Positions 51,624-60,363 of a DNA stretch of 64,000 nucleotides are shown one piece after another (the stretch's first letter is position 1; each line of letters starts with the position of its first letter). Source of the DNA: JAIQFL01 sp035501495. Lineage in GTDB: Bacteria > Acidobacteriota > Terriglobia > Bryobacterales > Bryobacteraceae. The stretch lies in assembly GCA_035501495.1 (NCBI GenBank), contig DATJWB010000279.1:1-64000 (forward strand), read 5' to 3'. The notes below the pieces were generated by a model, which saw nothing but the letters and a program-made list of their open reading frames with translations, had not been told where the DNA came from and ran no database searches. The position numbers were made by a program, and so were the translations under genes.

Positions 51624-52553
51624 ATGCGCGCGTTTCTACCGTTGACCACAGCGGCTTTCGCGATTCTCGCCTCGAAGGCCGCCGGGCCCGTCAACAGGCC
51701 GCCAATCACCAATATCGCGAATTTCGTAGTCAAGACGGACAACCTGGACGAGGTGCGCAAGTTCTACTCCGGCGTGCTCGGCTACGACGAGGTTTTCCGG
51801 CACAAACGGGCGATTACCGGCGCGGCGGACCTGGCGGTGTTCAAAGTGAACGACCACCAGTACATCGAGGTGGCCCAGACGCTGGAAAAGGAATCGGACG
51901 ACAAACTCATTCAGATCGGCTTCGAGACCGGGGACGCACGGAAACTGCGTGACTATCTGGCTTCCCGAGGCGTGGACGTTCCGGCGCGCGTGGCGAAGGA
52001 TTCGGACGGCAATTACAGCTTCGTGGTGAAGGACCCCGAAGGGCACAACGTCGAATTCGTCGAGTATGTGAAGGGCTCGCTGCATTCGAAATACAACGGC
52101 AAGGCCCTTTCGGAGCGCCGCATTTCGGACCACATCCTGCATGTCGGCGTGCATGTGAAGAGTCCGGAGGCCGAGGACAAGTTCTATAAAGACACCCTGG
52201 GGTTTCGCTTCCTCTGGCAGGGGGGGCCGCGGGACGACCGCGTCGATTGGATCTCGCTGCTGACACCCGATGGCGACAACTGGATCGAGTACATGGTGGT
52301 CCACGACGGTCCTCCCACCCCGCAACAACTCGGCGTCTGGCACCACGTCTGCGTCGGAACACTGGATATGCAGGCGGTCTACAAAACCGTGATGGATCGC
52401 GGCTACAAGCCGCCTCGCGAACCCAATGTGGCTCGCGACGGCAGGATGCTGCTGCAACTGTACGATAAGCACAACACGCGGACGGAAGTCATGATCCGCA
52501 AGCCCGTGCAGAAGCCCTGCTGCTCGGAGAACATGGATCCCTACATCAAATGA
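51624..52553 (+). CDS. Exported VOC-superfamily protein with two domains
   Basis: A 309-residue protein from ATG 51624 (GAGGAGGG upstream). A signal peptide (FLPLTTAAFAILASKAAG) is followed by two glyoxalase/bleomycin-resistance (VOC) modules: NIANFVVKTDNLDEVRKFYS, then VKDPEGHNVEFVEYV, and DHILHVGVHVKSPEAEDKFY, then LGVWHHVCVGTLDM. The order His...Glu per module fits a metal site formed by paired modules, as in extradiol dioxygenases or isomerases. Reaction unknown. It overlaps the next gene by 4 nt (ATGA), so it belongs to the enolase-superfamily operon. Confidence 0.87.
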   Translation: MRAFLPLTTAAFAILASKAAGPVNRPPITNIANFVVKTDNLDEVRKFYSGVLGYDEVFRHKRAITGAADLAVFKVNDHQYIEVAQTLEKESDDKLIQIGFETGDARKLRDYLASRGVDVPARVAKDSDGNYSFVVKDPEGHNVEFVEYVKGSLHSKYNGKALSERRISDHILHVGVHVKSPEAEDKFYKDTLGFRFLWQGGPRDDRVDWISLLTPDGDNWIEYMVVHDGPPTPQQLGVWHHVCVGTLDMQAVYKTVMDRGYKPPREPNVARDGRMLLQLYDKHNTRTEVMIRKPVQKPCCSENMDPYIK

Positions 52554-53689
52554 GAGCCAGGCGACGTAAGCTACCGGGTGCGGGGATCGCGGTGTTCGCT
52601 CCTCCCGACGCGACGGATCATCCGCTGAAGATCGTCGGGTTGCACGCCTGGCGGGTGAAGGAGCCGGTTTCGAACCGCCGCTACACGGTTGTGCGGCTGG
52701 AGTCGCAGGGAGGAACGTCCGGCTACGGCGAGGGGGGGCCTGCGCTGGCGGCCGAAATCGCCGCAGCGAGGGGTGCTGTGATGGGCCGGCGGGCGACGGA
52801 TTCCGAAATCATACGCGCCGCGCTCGGTCACGTGCCCTCGATGGAGGCGGCGGTGGGGAACGCGATGCTGGACCTGGTGAGCCGCGCGAAGAGTGTGCCG
52901 ATCTACCAGTATCTGGGCGGACCGGTCCGGTACAAGGCGCGGCTTCTGGCGCATCTGGAAGGCAAGACCGCGGTGGAATCCGAGCCATCGCTGGAACGCG
53001 CCAAACGGCAGGGGTTCCAGGCATTCACCATGGCCGCTTCGCAGCGGGACGCGATGATTCCCCTTCGTGCCTACGTGGACCTGGTGCGCAAGCACGTGGC
53101 GGATATGCAGGTGCTGGCGGGATCGGCGGCGGAATGGGTTCTGGACGGCGAGGGCGCCATGACGCCGGGCGACGCGGCAACGGTGGCGGTTGCGCTGGAG
53201 CGGCTCCACCCAATCTGGTTCGACGAGCCCACGGGCGTGATCACGCCGGATGGGTTGTCGAAGATTGTGGACGAATCGGTGATGCCGATCGGCCTGGGCC
53301 GCGCCATCACGGAGATCGGCGGGTTCCAGAGGCTGCTGGCGGGCGGCTCGGTGAACATCGTCCGGCCGGACCTGGGACGGAACAGCCTGACCAAGATCAA
53401 GCGCGTGGCGGCCATCGCGGAGACCCACTATGTGGCGATCGCGCCGTTCCACAATGGAGGCCCCATCGGCGCGATGGCGGGGATTCATTTGAACGCCGCC
53501 CTCATTCACGCGTACGCGCAACAGATTCCCGTGCCGGCGTCCGATCGCGATGCCTCCATGCGCGCGGAGATCACTTCCGGGCTCAAGGAGGCCGGGGACA
53601 AGGGCTTTTTCGCACTGATCAATCGCCCGGGCCTGGGATTCGAGGTGAACGAAAAGGCGCTCGACGCCTACAGCGAGGAGCGCATATGA
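52550..53689 (+). CDS. Enolase-superfamily protein with incomplete active site
   Basis: A 379-residue cytosolic protein clearly of the mandelate racemase/muconate lactonizing fold: TSGYGEGGPALAAEI, MEAAVGNAMLDLVSRAKSVP, then barrel strands LDGEGAM, HPIWFDEPTG and VNIVRPDLGRNS. The usual KxK on strand 2 is absent (GFQAFTMAAS), and the third metal ligand (normally Glu in a 'GE' pair) is Gly-Arg in PIGLGRAI. The His base may be displaced in IAPFHNGGPIG. It is probably not a normal racemase/dehydratase: either altered chemistry or a structural partner. It has 4-nt overlaps with both neighbours. Confidence 0.82.
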   Translation: MRARRRKLPGAGIAVFAPPDATDHPLKIVGLHAWRVKEPVSNRRYTVVRLESQGGTSGYGEGGPALAAEIAAARGAVMGRRATDSEIIRAALGHVPSMEAAVGNAMLDLVSRAKSVPIYQYLGGPVRYKARLLAHLEGKTAVESEPSLERAKRQGFQAFTMAASQRDAMIPLRAYVDLVRKHVADMQVLAGSAAEWVLDGEGAMTPGDAATVAVALERLHPIWFDEPTGVITPDGLSKIVDESVMPIGLGRAITEIGGFQRLLAGGSVNIVRPDLGRNSLTKIKRVAAIAETHYVAIAPFHNGGPIGAMAGIHLNAALIHAYAQQIPVPASDRDASMRAEITSGLKEAGDKGFFALINRPGLGFEVNEKALDAYSEERI

Positions 53690-55035
53690 AACGGAGGCAA
53701 CTCTTGGGCGCGCTCGCGGGCGCCGGCGCCTTGAGCGCGGCTTCCGGGCCTCGACGCGCGACGCGATCGCTGCCGGGAAATTGCGGCTGCGCGCCGCAGA
53801 TCGTTACCGCGACGGACAAGCCGCCGGGCGGGGCGGCGTTTCGCGATGTGGGATCGAAATTGCGGATCACCAACATGCGAGTCTTCGGCGTGACGTTGGA
53901 TGAGCGGATCGCGCAGGCCGACCGGCCATACGTCTTCGTCAAGATCGAGACCAACCAGGGAGTGACGGGCTGGGGTGAGGCCACGCTCGAAGGGAAGGCC
54001 GGCGCGGCGATGGCTTGCGTGATGGATCTGAAGGACCTGATCCTCGGCAGCGATCCCATGCAGGTGGAGCACCTCTACCAGACGATGTACCTCGGCAGCT
54101 TTTACCGCGGCGGCCCGGTGCTGGGATCCGCCATCTCGGGCATCGACCAGGCGTTGTGGGACATACGCGGCAAGGTGATGAACATGCCGGTGTATGAGAT
54201 GCTGGGCGGCCCGGTGGATGCGCGCGGCGTGCGCGGGTATTATCACGCATCTGCGTGGACCCTGCCGGAGGCTCGCGAGCTTCGCGACAAGACGAAGGCC
54301 GCCGGGGTGACCGCGCTCAAGTTCCAGTTACCCGACTTGCTGGAGTGGGTGGAGACCAACGCCAAGATCAAGCGCGCCGTGGCGCACATGGAGATGTTGC
54401 GCGAGGGATTGGGGCCCGATCTCGATTTTGCCGTGGATTTCCACGCGCGGCCGAGCCCGACGGTTGCGGCCATTATTCTGCGCGAGATCGAGCCGCTGCA
54501 CCTGTTGTTTGCGGAAGAGATCTGCCCTCCGGAGAATGTCCGGGCGATGGCGCGGGCGGTGAGGCATTCGACCACCCCGATTGCGACCGGCGAGCGGCTG
54601 ATTGCGTCATACGGTTACACGGAACTGATCGACATGGGGGTTGTGGACGTTCTGCAGCCCGATATCGCGCATGTGGGCGGCGTGACGGCGTTGTGGAAAG
54701 TGTCAGCCGCGGCGGAAGCATCGGGAATTCGCATGGCGCCGCATGCCTGCGAAGGACCCATCGGCGGCATAGCCAGTTTGCACGTGGATGCGGCGGGGCC
54801 GAATTTTCTGGCCCAGGAGATCTGCGGCTTCGTGGATGCCGGGGAGAAGAATCGCGTCTGGGAAGACCTGATGGGATTCCCAGCCATGCGCATGGTGGAC
54901 GGCCGCTATCCTCTGCCCACGAAGGTGGGACTGGGTGTGGACATCAACGAAGCGGCGCTGAAGCGGTATCCGTTCCAGGGCACGCGGCCGTTCGTGATGG
55001 CCTTTCACGAGGACGGGGCGGTGGCGTCGATTTAA
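53686..55035 (+). CDS. Exported galactonate dehydratase-like enolase-superfamily enzyme
   Basis: A 449-residue protein from ATG 53686, overlapping the previous stop (ATGA); longer readings are shadows. The N-terminus KRRQLLGALAGAGAL is a Tat-like signal. The active site is complete for D-galactonate/related acid-sugar dehydratases: FAVDFHARP (metal Asp plus general-acid His), LLFAEEICPPENV (Glu), PIATGERL (Glu) and MAPHACEGPIGG (His base). Substrate is probably an aldonic acid, but could be another sugar acid. It closes the VOC/enolase/dehydratase trio. Confidence 0.88.
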   Translation: MKRRQLLGALAGAGALSAASGPRRATRSLPGNCGCAPQIVTATDKPPGGAAFRDVGSKLRITNMRVFGVTLDERIAQADRPYVFVKIETNQGVTGWGEATLEGKAGAAMACVMDLKDLILGSDPMQVEHLYQTMYLGSFYRGGPVLGSAISGIDQALWDIRGKVMNMPVYEMLGGPVDARGVRGYYHASAWTLPEARELRDKTKAAGVTALKFQLPDLLEWVETNAKIKRAVAHMEMLREGLGPDLDFAVDFHARPSPTVAAIILREIEPLHLLFAEEICPPENVRAMARAVRHSTTPIATGERLIASYGYTELIDMGVVDVLQPDIAHVGGVTALWKVSAAAEASGIRMAPHACEGPIGGIASLHVDAAGPNFLAQEICGFVDAGEKNRVWEDLMGFPAMRMVDGRYPLPTKVGLGVDINEAALKRYPFQGTRPFVMAFHEDGAVASI

Positions 55036-55200
55036 GGGATCTGACCGCCGGGGTCACGGGCCGGCAGAGCCTGCCAGGAGCAGATTCCGGCTTATCCGGT
55101 GGAGGGGTGCCGTACAGTTTCACCCGCGAAGTCGTCTTGCACGGGCATCAGCCAAGGTTCGTCAGGCTGGAAACCCCTTCGCCGCCACTGGCGCGGTACG

Positions 55201-55251
55201 CGCCCGACAAGCGCCCCGATGCGTCGGGCAGGAGAAGTGCCTCCGCCACAC
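55201..55251 (-). repeat. Dispersed REP-like element, copy 5 (divergent)
   Basis: On the minus strand it opens GTGTGGCGGAGGCACTTCTC and continues CTGCCCGACGCATCGG, like the 5' half of the other copies with substitutions; the 3' half is unrelated. It lies between the dehydratase and TPR genes in a 225-nt gap that otherwise shows no gene. Confidence 0.5.
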
Positions 55252-55260
55252 CTACGCAAT

Positions 55261-56601
55261 TTACTTGGCGGCGCGGGCGGCCTTCAGATTGTCGCGATAG
55301 GCCGGCTGCCTGGGATCGAGTTCCGCCGCCCGCTGGAAGTATCCCACCGCCCGCCTGGCATCGCCCTGCGCGAGTGCCACCTCACCCAAAGCGTTGTGCA
55401 CTTCCGCGGCTGAGGGCTTCAGCTCGAGTGCGGCCTCGAGACTATGCCGGGCCTGCGGCCAGTTCCCGGCGCCTTTTTCAATCGATCCGAGCAGGTAGTG
55501 ATACAGCCACTCGGAAGGAGCGAGGCTGACAGCTTCCTGCGCGTAGTCGCGCGCGGTGTCGTACTTGTGCAGGTCGTAATAGAGGCTCCCCAGGCGAAAC
55601 AGAATCGTTGCGTCCGAAGGACGAATCTCACGCGCTGTTTCCAGGCGCAACGCAGCCGTCATGATATCGCCTGACTCCACAAGCCTCTTGGCCTGCTCCA
55701 CCAGTTTCGCCGCGTCGCGTTGCGCCGATGCGTCGGCCTTGGACTTCTTCGTCAGCTCGCCGAACTTCGCCAGCGCTTCCCGCCGGTCGTCCGCGCGCCC
55801 CATACCGCCGTACGCTCGCGCCAGGTGATAGTAGATCTCCGACTCGTTCCCTCCCAGCTTCAGCGCGGTCTGCAGTTCCGCCATCGCTTCCTGGTATCGG
55901 CTGTGGCGGTTGTACGCCGTCCCGAGAAGATAGTGCGGCTCGTAAGCATTGGGCACCAGTTTGACGAGCTTCTGGAGCACGTCGATCGCCTGGTCCTCCT
56001 GCCCTTTCCGCAGTTCGATGTTGGCCAGGCCGAGCAGCGCCGAATGGTGACTCGGATCGATGCGCAAGGCCGCCTGAAATTCCCGTTCGGCCGCGTCCTG
56101 GTTGCCCGCCCCAAAGTAGGCTGCTCCCAGGTCCGCATGAGCCTGCGGATTGCCGCTTTCCAGCCTGACCAGCGCCTCGAGAGTCTCCACAGCCTTCTCG
56201 AAAACCTTGCCGCGCAGGTACAACTCCCCCGCGCCCCGAAGGGCATCCCGGTTTTTCGGATCCAGCTTGAGAGCCTGCGCGTAGGCGGCGAGGGCCTCCT
56301 CATCGTTGCCCCGCTCGGCATAAGCTTCGCCCAGACCAAGGTAAGCGAAAGTCAGCTTGGGATCGCATTGCACTGCGGACTGGAAGCTGATCAGGGCCGC
56401 GGACACGTCCTTCATCCGGTATTGGGAGATGCCGAGAAAGAACAAGATGTCACAGCGGGGCGATTGTTTGTGCGCCAGTTCGAAAAGCCGCGCAGCCTCG
56501 GCGTAATGGCCCGACTCGAAAGCGCGCTGCCCGTCCTGCAAGGCTGTCTGTCCCCACGCCAAACAGGCCAGGCACGTGGCGGCAACGGATCTCGCGAGCA
56601 C
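55261..56601 (-). CDS. Exported TPR-repeat protein
   Basis: A 446-residue protein starting at GTG 56601, with a signal peptide (SVAATCLACLAWGQTA). About ten TPR units fill the rest, for example AAYFGAGNQDAAEREFQAAL and YNRHSRYQEAMAELQTALKL, ending in PRQPAYRDNLKAARAAK. It is likely a periplasmic scaffold. It is divergent from the first CRTAC1 gene with only 43 nt between starts, suggesting shared promoter control and perhaps a joint role. Confidence 0.85.
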   Translation of the reverse strand: MLARSVAATCLACLAWGQTALQDGQRAFESGHYAEAARLFELAHKQSPRCDILFFLGISQYRMKDVSAALISFQSAVQCDPKLTFAYLGLGEAYAERGNDEEALAAYAQALKLDPKNRDALRGAGELYLRGKVFEKAVETLEALVRLESGNPQAHADLGAAYFGAGNQDAAEREFQAALRIDPSHHSALLGLANIELRKGQEDQAIDVLQKLVKLVPNAYEPHYLLGTAYNRHSRYQEAMAELQTALKLGGNESEIYYHLARAYGGMGRADDRREALAKFGELTKKSKADASAQRDAAKLVEQAKRLVESGDIMTAALRLETAREIRPSDATILFRLGSLYYDLHKYDTARDYAQEAVSLAPSEWLYHYLLGSIEKGAGNWPQARHSLEAALELKPSAAEVHNALGEVALAQGDARRAVGYFQRAAELDPRQPAYRDNLKAARAAK

Positions 56602-56644
56602 GATTTTTATTGTAAGCCGCGCGGGCTACAATGAAGCGACTCCC

Positions 56645-58324
56645 GTGAAGCGCCGGTCCTTTCTGCAAGCTGCCCTTGGATTTCGTCTCTATCGCCCACT
56701 CTTCGCGGCCCCGCCGGCACATCGCGGATTCGAGGACGTCGCGCAAAAAGCCGGCGTGGGCTTTCGCCACCAGGCCTCTAAAACATCTCAGAAGTACCTG
56801 CCGGAATCGATGGGCGCGGGCGTGGCCATGTTTGATTACAACAACGATGGCCGATTGGATCTGTTCTTCGTGAATGGCGCCGCACTGCGCGATCCCATGC
56901 CCCCCGGCGCCAGGCCCGATAAGTCCGACCCGCGCTTCTGGAATCGTCTGTTCCGCAACAACGGAGACGGCACCTTCGCCGACGTCACCGAGGCGGCCGG
57001 ACTCCGCGGCGAGGGCTACGGCATGGGCAGCGCCACCGGCGACTACAACAACGACGGCCGGACCGATCTTTTCGTCACCGGCGTCGGCCGCAATGCTCTC
57101 TACCGCAACAACGGCGATGGCACCTTCACCGACGTGACGGAACAGGCGGGCGTAGCGGGGTCAGGCTGGTCGGTATCCGCCTGCTTCGTGGATTACGACA
57201 ACGACGGGCGCCTGGACCTGATCGTGACGCGCTATCTCGATTGGGATTTCGACAGGAACATCTTCTGCGGCGACCGCCGCCCGGGCTATCGCAGCTACTG
57301 CCACCCCAACGAATTCAAGCCCGTCACCCACCTGGTCTACCATAATCGCGGCGATGGAACGTTCGCCGATGTTTCGAAGACCTGCGGACTCGGAAGTTCA
57401 CCAGCCAAGGGCCTCGGCATCGCGGTCAACGATTTCGACCGCGACGGCTGGCCTGACATCGTGATTGCCAACGACTCCTTCCCCGAGCAACTCTTCCGCA
57501 ACAATCGGGACGGCACCTTCACGGAAGTCGCAAACGAAATTGGCCTGGCATACGACGAAGACGGCAAGACTTACGCCGGCATGGGGGTCGATTTCGCCGA
57601 CTACAACAATGACGGCTGGCCGGACGTGTTTATCAACGCGCTCTATTCGCAAGGATACGCGCTGTATCGGAATCAGCAGGGCAAGACTTTCGACTACGTC
57701 TCGCGGCAAGCGGGCATTGGCTCGGCCAGCACGCATCATTCGGGCTGGGGCGCGAAGTTCGTGGACTACGACAACGACGGATGGAAGGACCTCTTCGTCG
57801 TGCAGGGCCACGTGATGGACAACATCGAGTTGACCGAGCCTGGCGCCCGCTATCGCGAGCCGCTTCTTCTGCTGCAAAACCGGCAAGGTAAATTCGAAGA
57901 TATCTCGAAGCTGGCTGGCGCCCCGTTTCAAACTCCACTCGCGGCTCGCGGCGCGGCGTTCGGCGACCTGAATAACGACGGTTTCGTGGACGCCGCCATC
58001 AATTGCAACGATGGCCCGGCGCTGGTGCTGATGAACCGGGGCGGCAACGGCAACCACTGGCTCCTGATCAATACCGTCGGGACCCGCGGCAATCGCGACG
58101 GCATCGGCGCGCGGATCCGGGTGGTCTTGGAATCGGGGCTCGAACAGCACGGGTACGTGAGCAGCGCAGGCAGCTACGCATCCGCGAATGATAAGCGGGT
58201 ACACTTCGGTCTTGGCCGGGACGCGACGGCGCGCCTCGTCGAAATCGCCTGGCCGGGCGGTCAAATCCAGCGGCTGGAGAACGTCCGCGCCGACCAGGTG
58301 CTTACGATCATGGAGCCGCGATAA
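56645..58324 (+). CDS. CRTAC1-type FG-GAP/ASPIC-UnbV protein 1
   Basis: A 559-residue protein from GTG 56645 (VKRRSFLQAALGFRL gives a twin-arginine-like signal); the open frame to 56576 adds an unlikely leader. Repeated FG-GAP/VCBS blades contain Ca-binding DxDxDG-type loops (FDYNNDGRLDLFFV, DYNNDGRTDLFV). A C-terminal ASPIC/UnbV domain (GIGARIRVVLESGLEQHGYV, then VHFGLGRDATARL) closes the protein. The family is a seven-bladed propeller related to integrin alpha; function in bacteria is unclear. The next CRTAC1 gene starts 19 nt later. Confidence 0.88.
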   Translation: MKRRSFLQAALGFRLYRPLFAAPPAHRGFEDVAQKAGVGFRHQASKTSQKYLPESMGAGVAMFDYNNDGRLDLFFVNGAALRDPMPPGARPDKSDPRFWNRLFRNNGDGTFADVTEAAGLRGEGYGMGSATGDYNNDGRTDLFVTGVGRNALYRNNGDGTFTDVTEQAGVAGSGWSVSACFVDYDNDGRLDLIVTRYLDWDFDRNIFCGDRRPGYRSYCHPNEFKPVTHLVYHNRGDGTFADVSKTCGLGSSPAKGLGIAVNDFDRDGWPDIVIANDSFPEQLFRNNRDGTFTEVANEIGLAYDEDGKTYAGMGVDFADYNNDGWPDVFINALYSQGYALYRNQQGKTFDYVSRQAGIGSASTHHSGWGAKFVDYDNDGWKDLFVVQGHVMDNIELTEPGARYREPLLLLQNRQGKFEDISKLAGAPFQTPLAARGAAFGDLNNDGFVDAAINCNDGPALVLMNRGGNGNHWLLINTVGTRGNRDGIGARIRVVLESGLEQHGYVSSAGSYASANDKRVHFGLGRDATARLVEIAWPGGQIQRLENVRADQVLTIMEPR

Positions 58325-58343
58325 GATTCTTGGAGGGATCGCC

Positions 58344-60242
58344 ATGCGCTGGCTGTGGGCGGCATTCGGAACTGTTTTCCTGGGGATCGCGCTTTCGGGA
58401 GTCATGCTCTCGCAACCGCCTGCCAAGGCGATTCCGCATCCCGATCCCGACATCGGTGTCGAGTCGCTGGCCGCCCGGAAGAAGGCGCAACTGGCGACGG
58501 TCAGTCAGTTCAAAGTCTTCTACCAGTTCCAATTCCAGGACAAGCTGAAAGAGAGCGGCATCACCTTCATCCACCGCATCGTGAACGATGCGGGCAAGAC
58601 GTACAAGCCCGTGCACTACGATCACGGCACCGGAATCGCCGTTGCGGACGTGGACGGCGACGGCCTCTACGACATCTACTTCGTCAACCAGCACGGCGCC
58701 AACGAACTTTGGAAGAACCTGGGCGGCGGCAAGTTCCAGAACATCACCACGCAGGCCGGAGTGGCCGTCGCGGACCGCATCAACGTCACCGCCTCCTTCG
58801 CCGATATCGACAACGACGGCGACCAGGACCTCTTCGTGACCACGGTGCTCGGCGGCAATATCCTGTTCGAGAACGACGGTCACGGCCACTTCAAAGACAT
58901 CTCTCATGCCGCGGGAGTCGATCTGGTATCGCATTCCTCCGGCGCGGTCTTCGTGGATTACGACAACGACGGTTTGGTGGATCTGCTGGTCTGTAACGCC
59001 GGCAGGTACACCACCGACGCCAAGGGACCGGACGGCGCGTACGTCGGCCTTGCCGATGCCTTCGACGGGCACATGTATCCGGAGCGCTTCGAGTATCCCG
59101 TACTGTACAAAAACCTGGGGCACAATCGATTTCGGGATGTCACCGCGGAAGTCGGGCTGCATCCCGAGGGCTGGTGCGGCGACGCCACTTTCGCCGACCT
59201 GAATAGCGACGGCTACCCCGATCTGTACCTCCTCAACATGATGGGCTCCAACCACTACTTCGAGAACGTCGGAGGTAAGAAATTCGTCGAGAAGACCCGC
59301 GAGTATTTTCCGCGGACACCGTGGGGCGCCATGGGCGTCAAATTCTTCGATTACGACAACGACGGGCGCCCCGACTTGTTCGTCACCGACATGCACTCGG
59401 ACATGTTCAAGGAGGTCGGTCCCGAAGGCGAGAAGCGCAAAGCGCCCTCCCACCCGCCCGAATCGTTCCTCATGGGTCCCCCGGACGACTTTGTTTTCGG
59501 AAACGCGCTCTATCACAATCTGGGAGGCGGCAAATTCGAGGAAGTCTCCGACCGGATGGGGGTGGAAAACCTGTGGCCCTGGGGTGTGAGCGTTGGCGAC
59601 GTCAATGCCGACGGGTGGGACGACATCTTCATTGCAGCTTCGATGAATTTCCCCTACCGCTACGGGATCAACTCGATGCTGCTGAACAATCGCGGCGAGA
59701 AGTTCCTCGACGCCGAATTCCTGCTGGGCATCGAGCCGCGCCGCGATGGCAGGACGCACACGCCATGGTTCGACCTGGACTGCTCCGGCGCCGACAAGGA
59801 GTCGAAGTACTGCAAGGGGCAGACCGGCAAGGTGACGATCATGGCCACTCTGGGCTCGCGATCGTCGGTGCTTTTCGACCTCGATGACGATGGCGACCTC
59901 GACCTGGTGACCAACGATTTCAACTCCGAGCCGCAGGTTCTGGTGAGCAACCTCGCGGAAAAGAAACCGATTCACTGGGTGAAGATTCTGCTGGAAGGGA
60001 CGGCATCGAACCGCAACGGGCTCGGCGCCACAGTGCGGGTGCGCTCGGGCGGCCGGGTGTACACGAAGCACCATGACGGCAAATCGGGCTACCTCTCGCA
60101 GAGCGCTCTGCCGCTGTATTTCGGCTTGGGCGACGCGACGAGCATCGAGCGCGTGGAAGTCGATTGGCCCTCCGGACGCAAGCAGGCCCTGACCGCTGGC
60201 CTGCGTGCCAACGAGACTATTCGGATCAAAGAGCCGCAATGA
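58344..60242 (+). CDS. CRTAC1-type FG-GAP/ASPIC-UnbV protein 2
   Basis: A 632-residue protein from ATG 58344, chosen for GGAGGG 6 nt upstream and a good signal peptide (FGTVFLGIALSGVMLSQ). FG-GAP blades (VADVDGDGLYDIYFVN, FADIDNDGDQDLFVTT, FFDYDNDGRPDLFVTD) precede a C-terminal UnbV domain (GLGATVRVRSGGRVYTKHHD, then YFGLGDATSIERVEV). A Cys pair (LDCSGADKESKYC) and an extended insert distinguish it from protein 1. It is co-transcribed with protein 1. The dispersed repeat starts within its stop codon. Confidence 0.9.
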   Translation: MRWLWAAFGTVFLGIALSGVMLSQPPAKAIPHPDPDIGVESLAARKKAQLATVSQFKVFYQFQFQDKLKESGITFIHRIVNDAGKTYKPVHYDHGTGIAVADVDGDGLYDIYFVNQHGANELWKNLGGGKFQNITTQAGVAVADRINVTASFADIDNDGDQDLFVTTVLGGNILFENDGHGHFKDISHAAGVDLVSHSSGAVFVDYDNDGLVDLLVCNAGRYTTDAKGPDGAYVGLADAFDGHMYPERFEYPVLYKNLGHNRFRDVTAEVGLHPEGWCGDATFADLNSDGYPDLYLLNMMGSNHYFENVGGKKFVEKTREYFPRTPWGAMGVKFFDYDNDGRPDLFVTDMHSDMFKEVGPEGEKRKAPSHPPESFLMGPPDDFVFGNALYHNLGGGKFEEVSDRMGVENLWPWGVSVGDVNADGWDDIFIAASMNFPYRYGINSMLLNNRGEKFLDAEFLLGIEPRRDGRTHTPWFDLDCSGADKESKYCKGQTGKVTIMATLGSRSSVLFDLDDDGDLDLVTNDFNSEPQVLVSNLAEKKPIHWVKILLEGTASNRNGLGATVRVRSGGRVYTKHHDGKSGYLSQSALPLYFGLGDATSIERVEVDWPSGRKQALTAGLRANETIRIKEPQ

Positions 60243-60362
60243 TGTGGCGCGGAAACTCGTGTCTGCCGCGTCGGCACCCATACCGGCGCTTTTTTTGGTC
60301 GCCACCAGTCGGCGCTTCCGGGCGTCATCGGCGCCGTAGTGCGTACACGCCCGCGCCACATC
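60241..60362 (+). repeat. Dispersed REP-like element, copy 6, as an inverted pair
   Basis: The plus-strand unit (60241-60307) reads GATGTGGCGCGGAAACTCGT, then GTCTGCCGCGTCGGCACCCA, then TACCGGCGCTTTTTTTGGTC. The minus-strand unit from 60362 begins GATGTGGCGCGGGCGTGTAC. Two facing elements at a convergent gene boundary resemble a BIME. Confidence 0.75.
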
Positions 60363-60363
60363 G

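Noticed and set aside
58308..60359. A minus-strand open frame of 683 codons
   Set aside because: Antisense to the second CRTAC1 gene; Val/His/Glu-rich composition is the mirror of the Asp/Gly codons on the coding strand.
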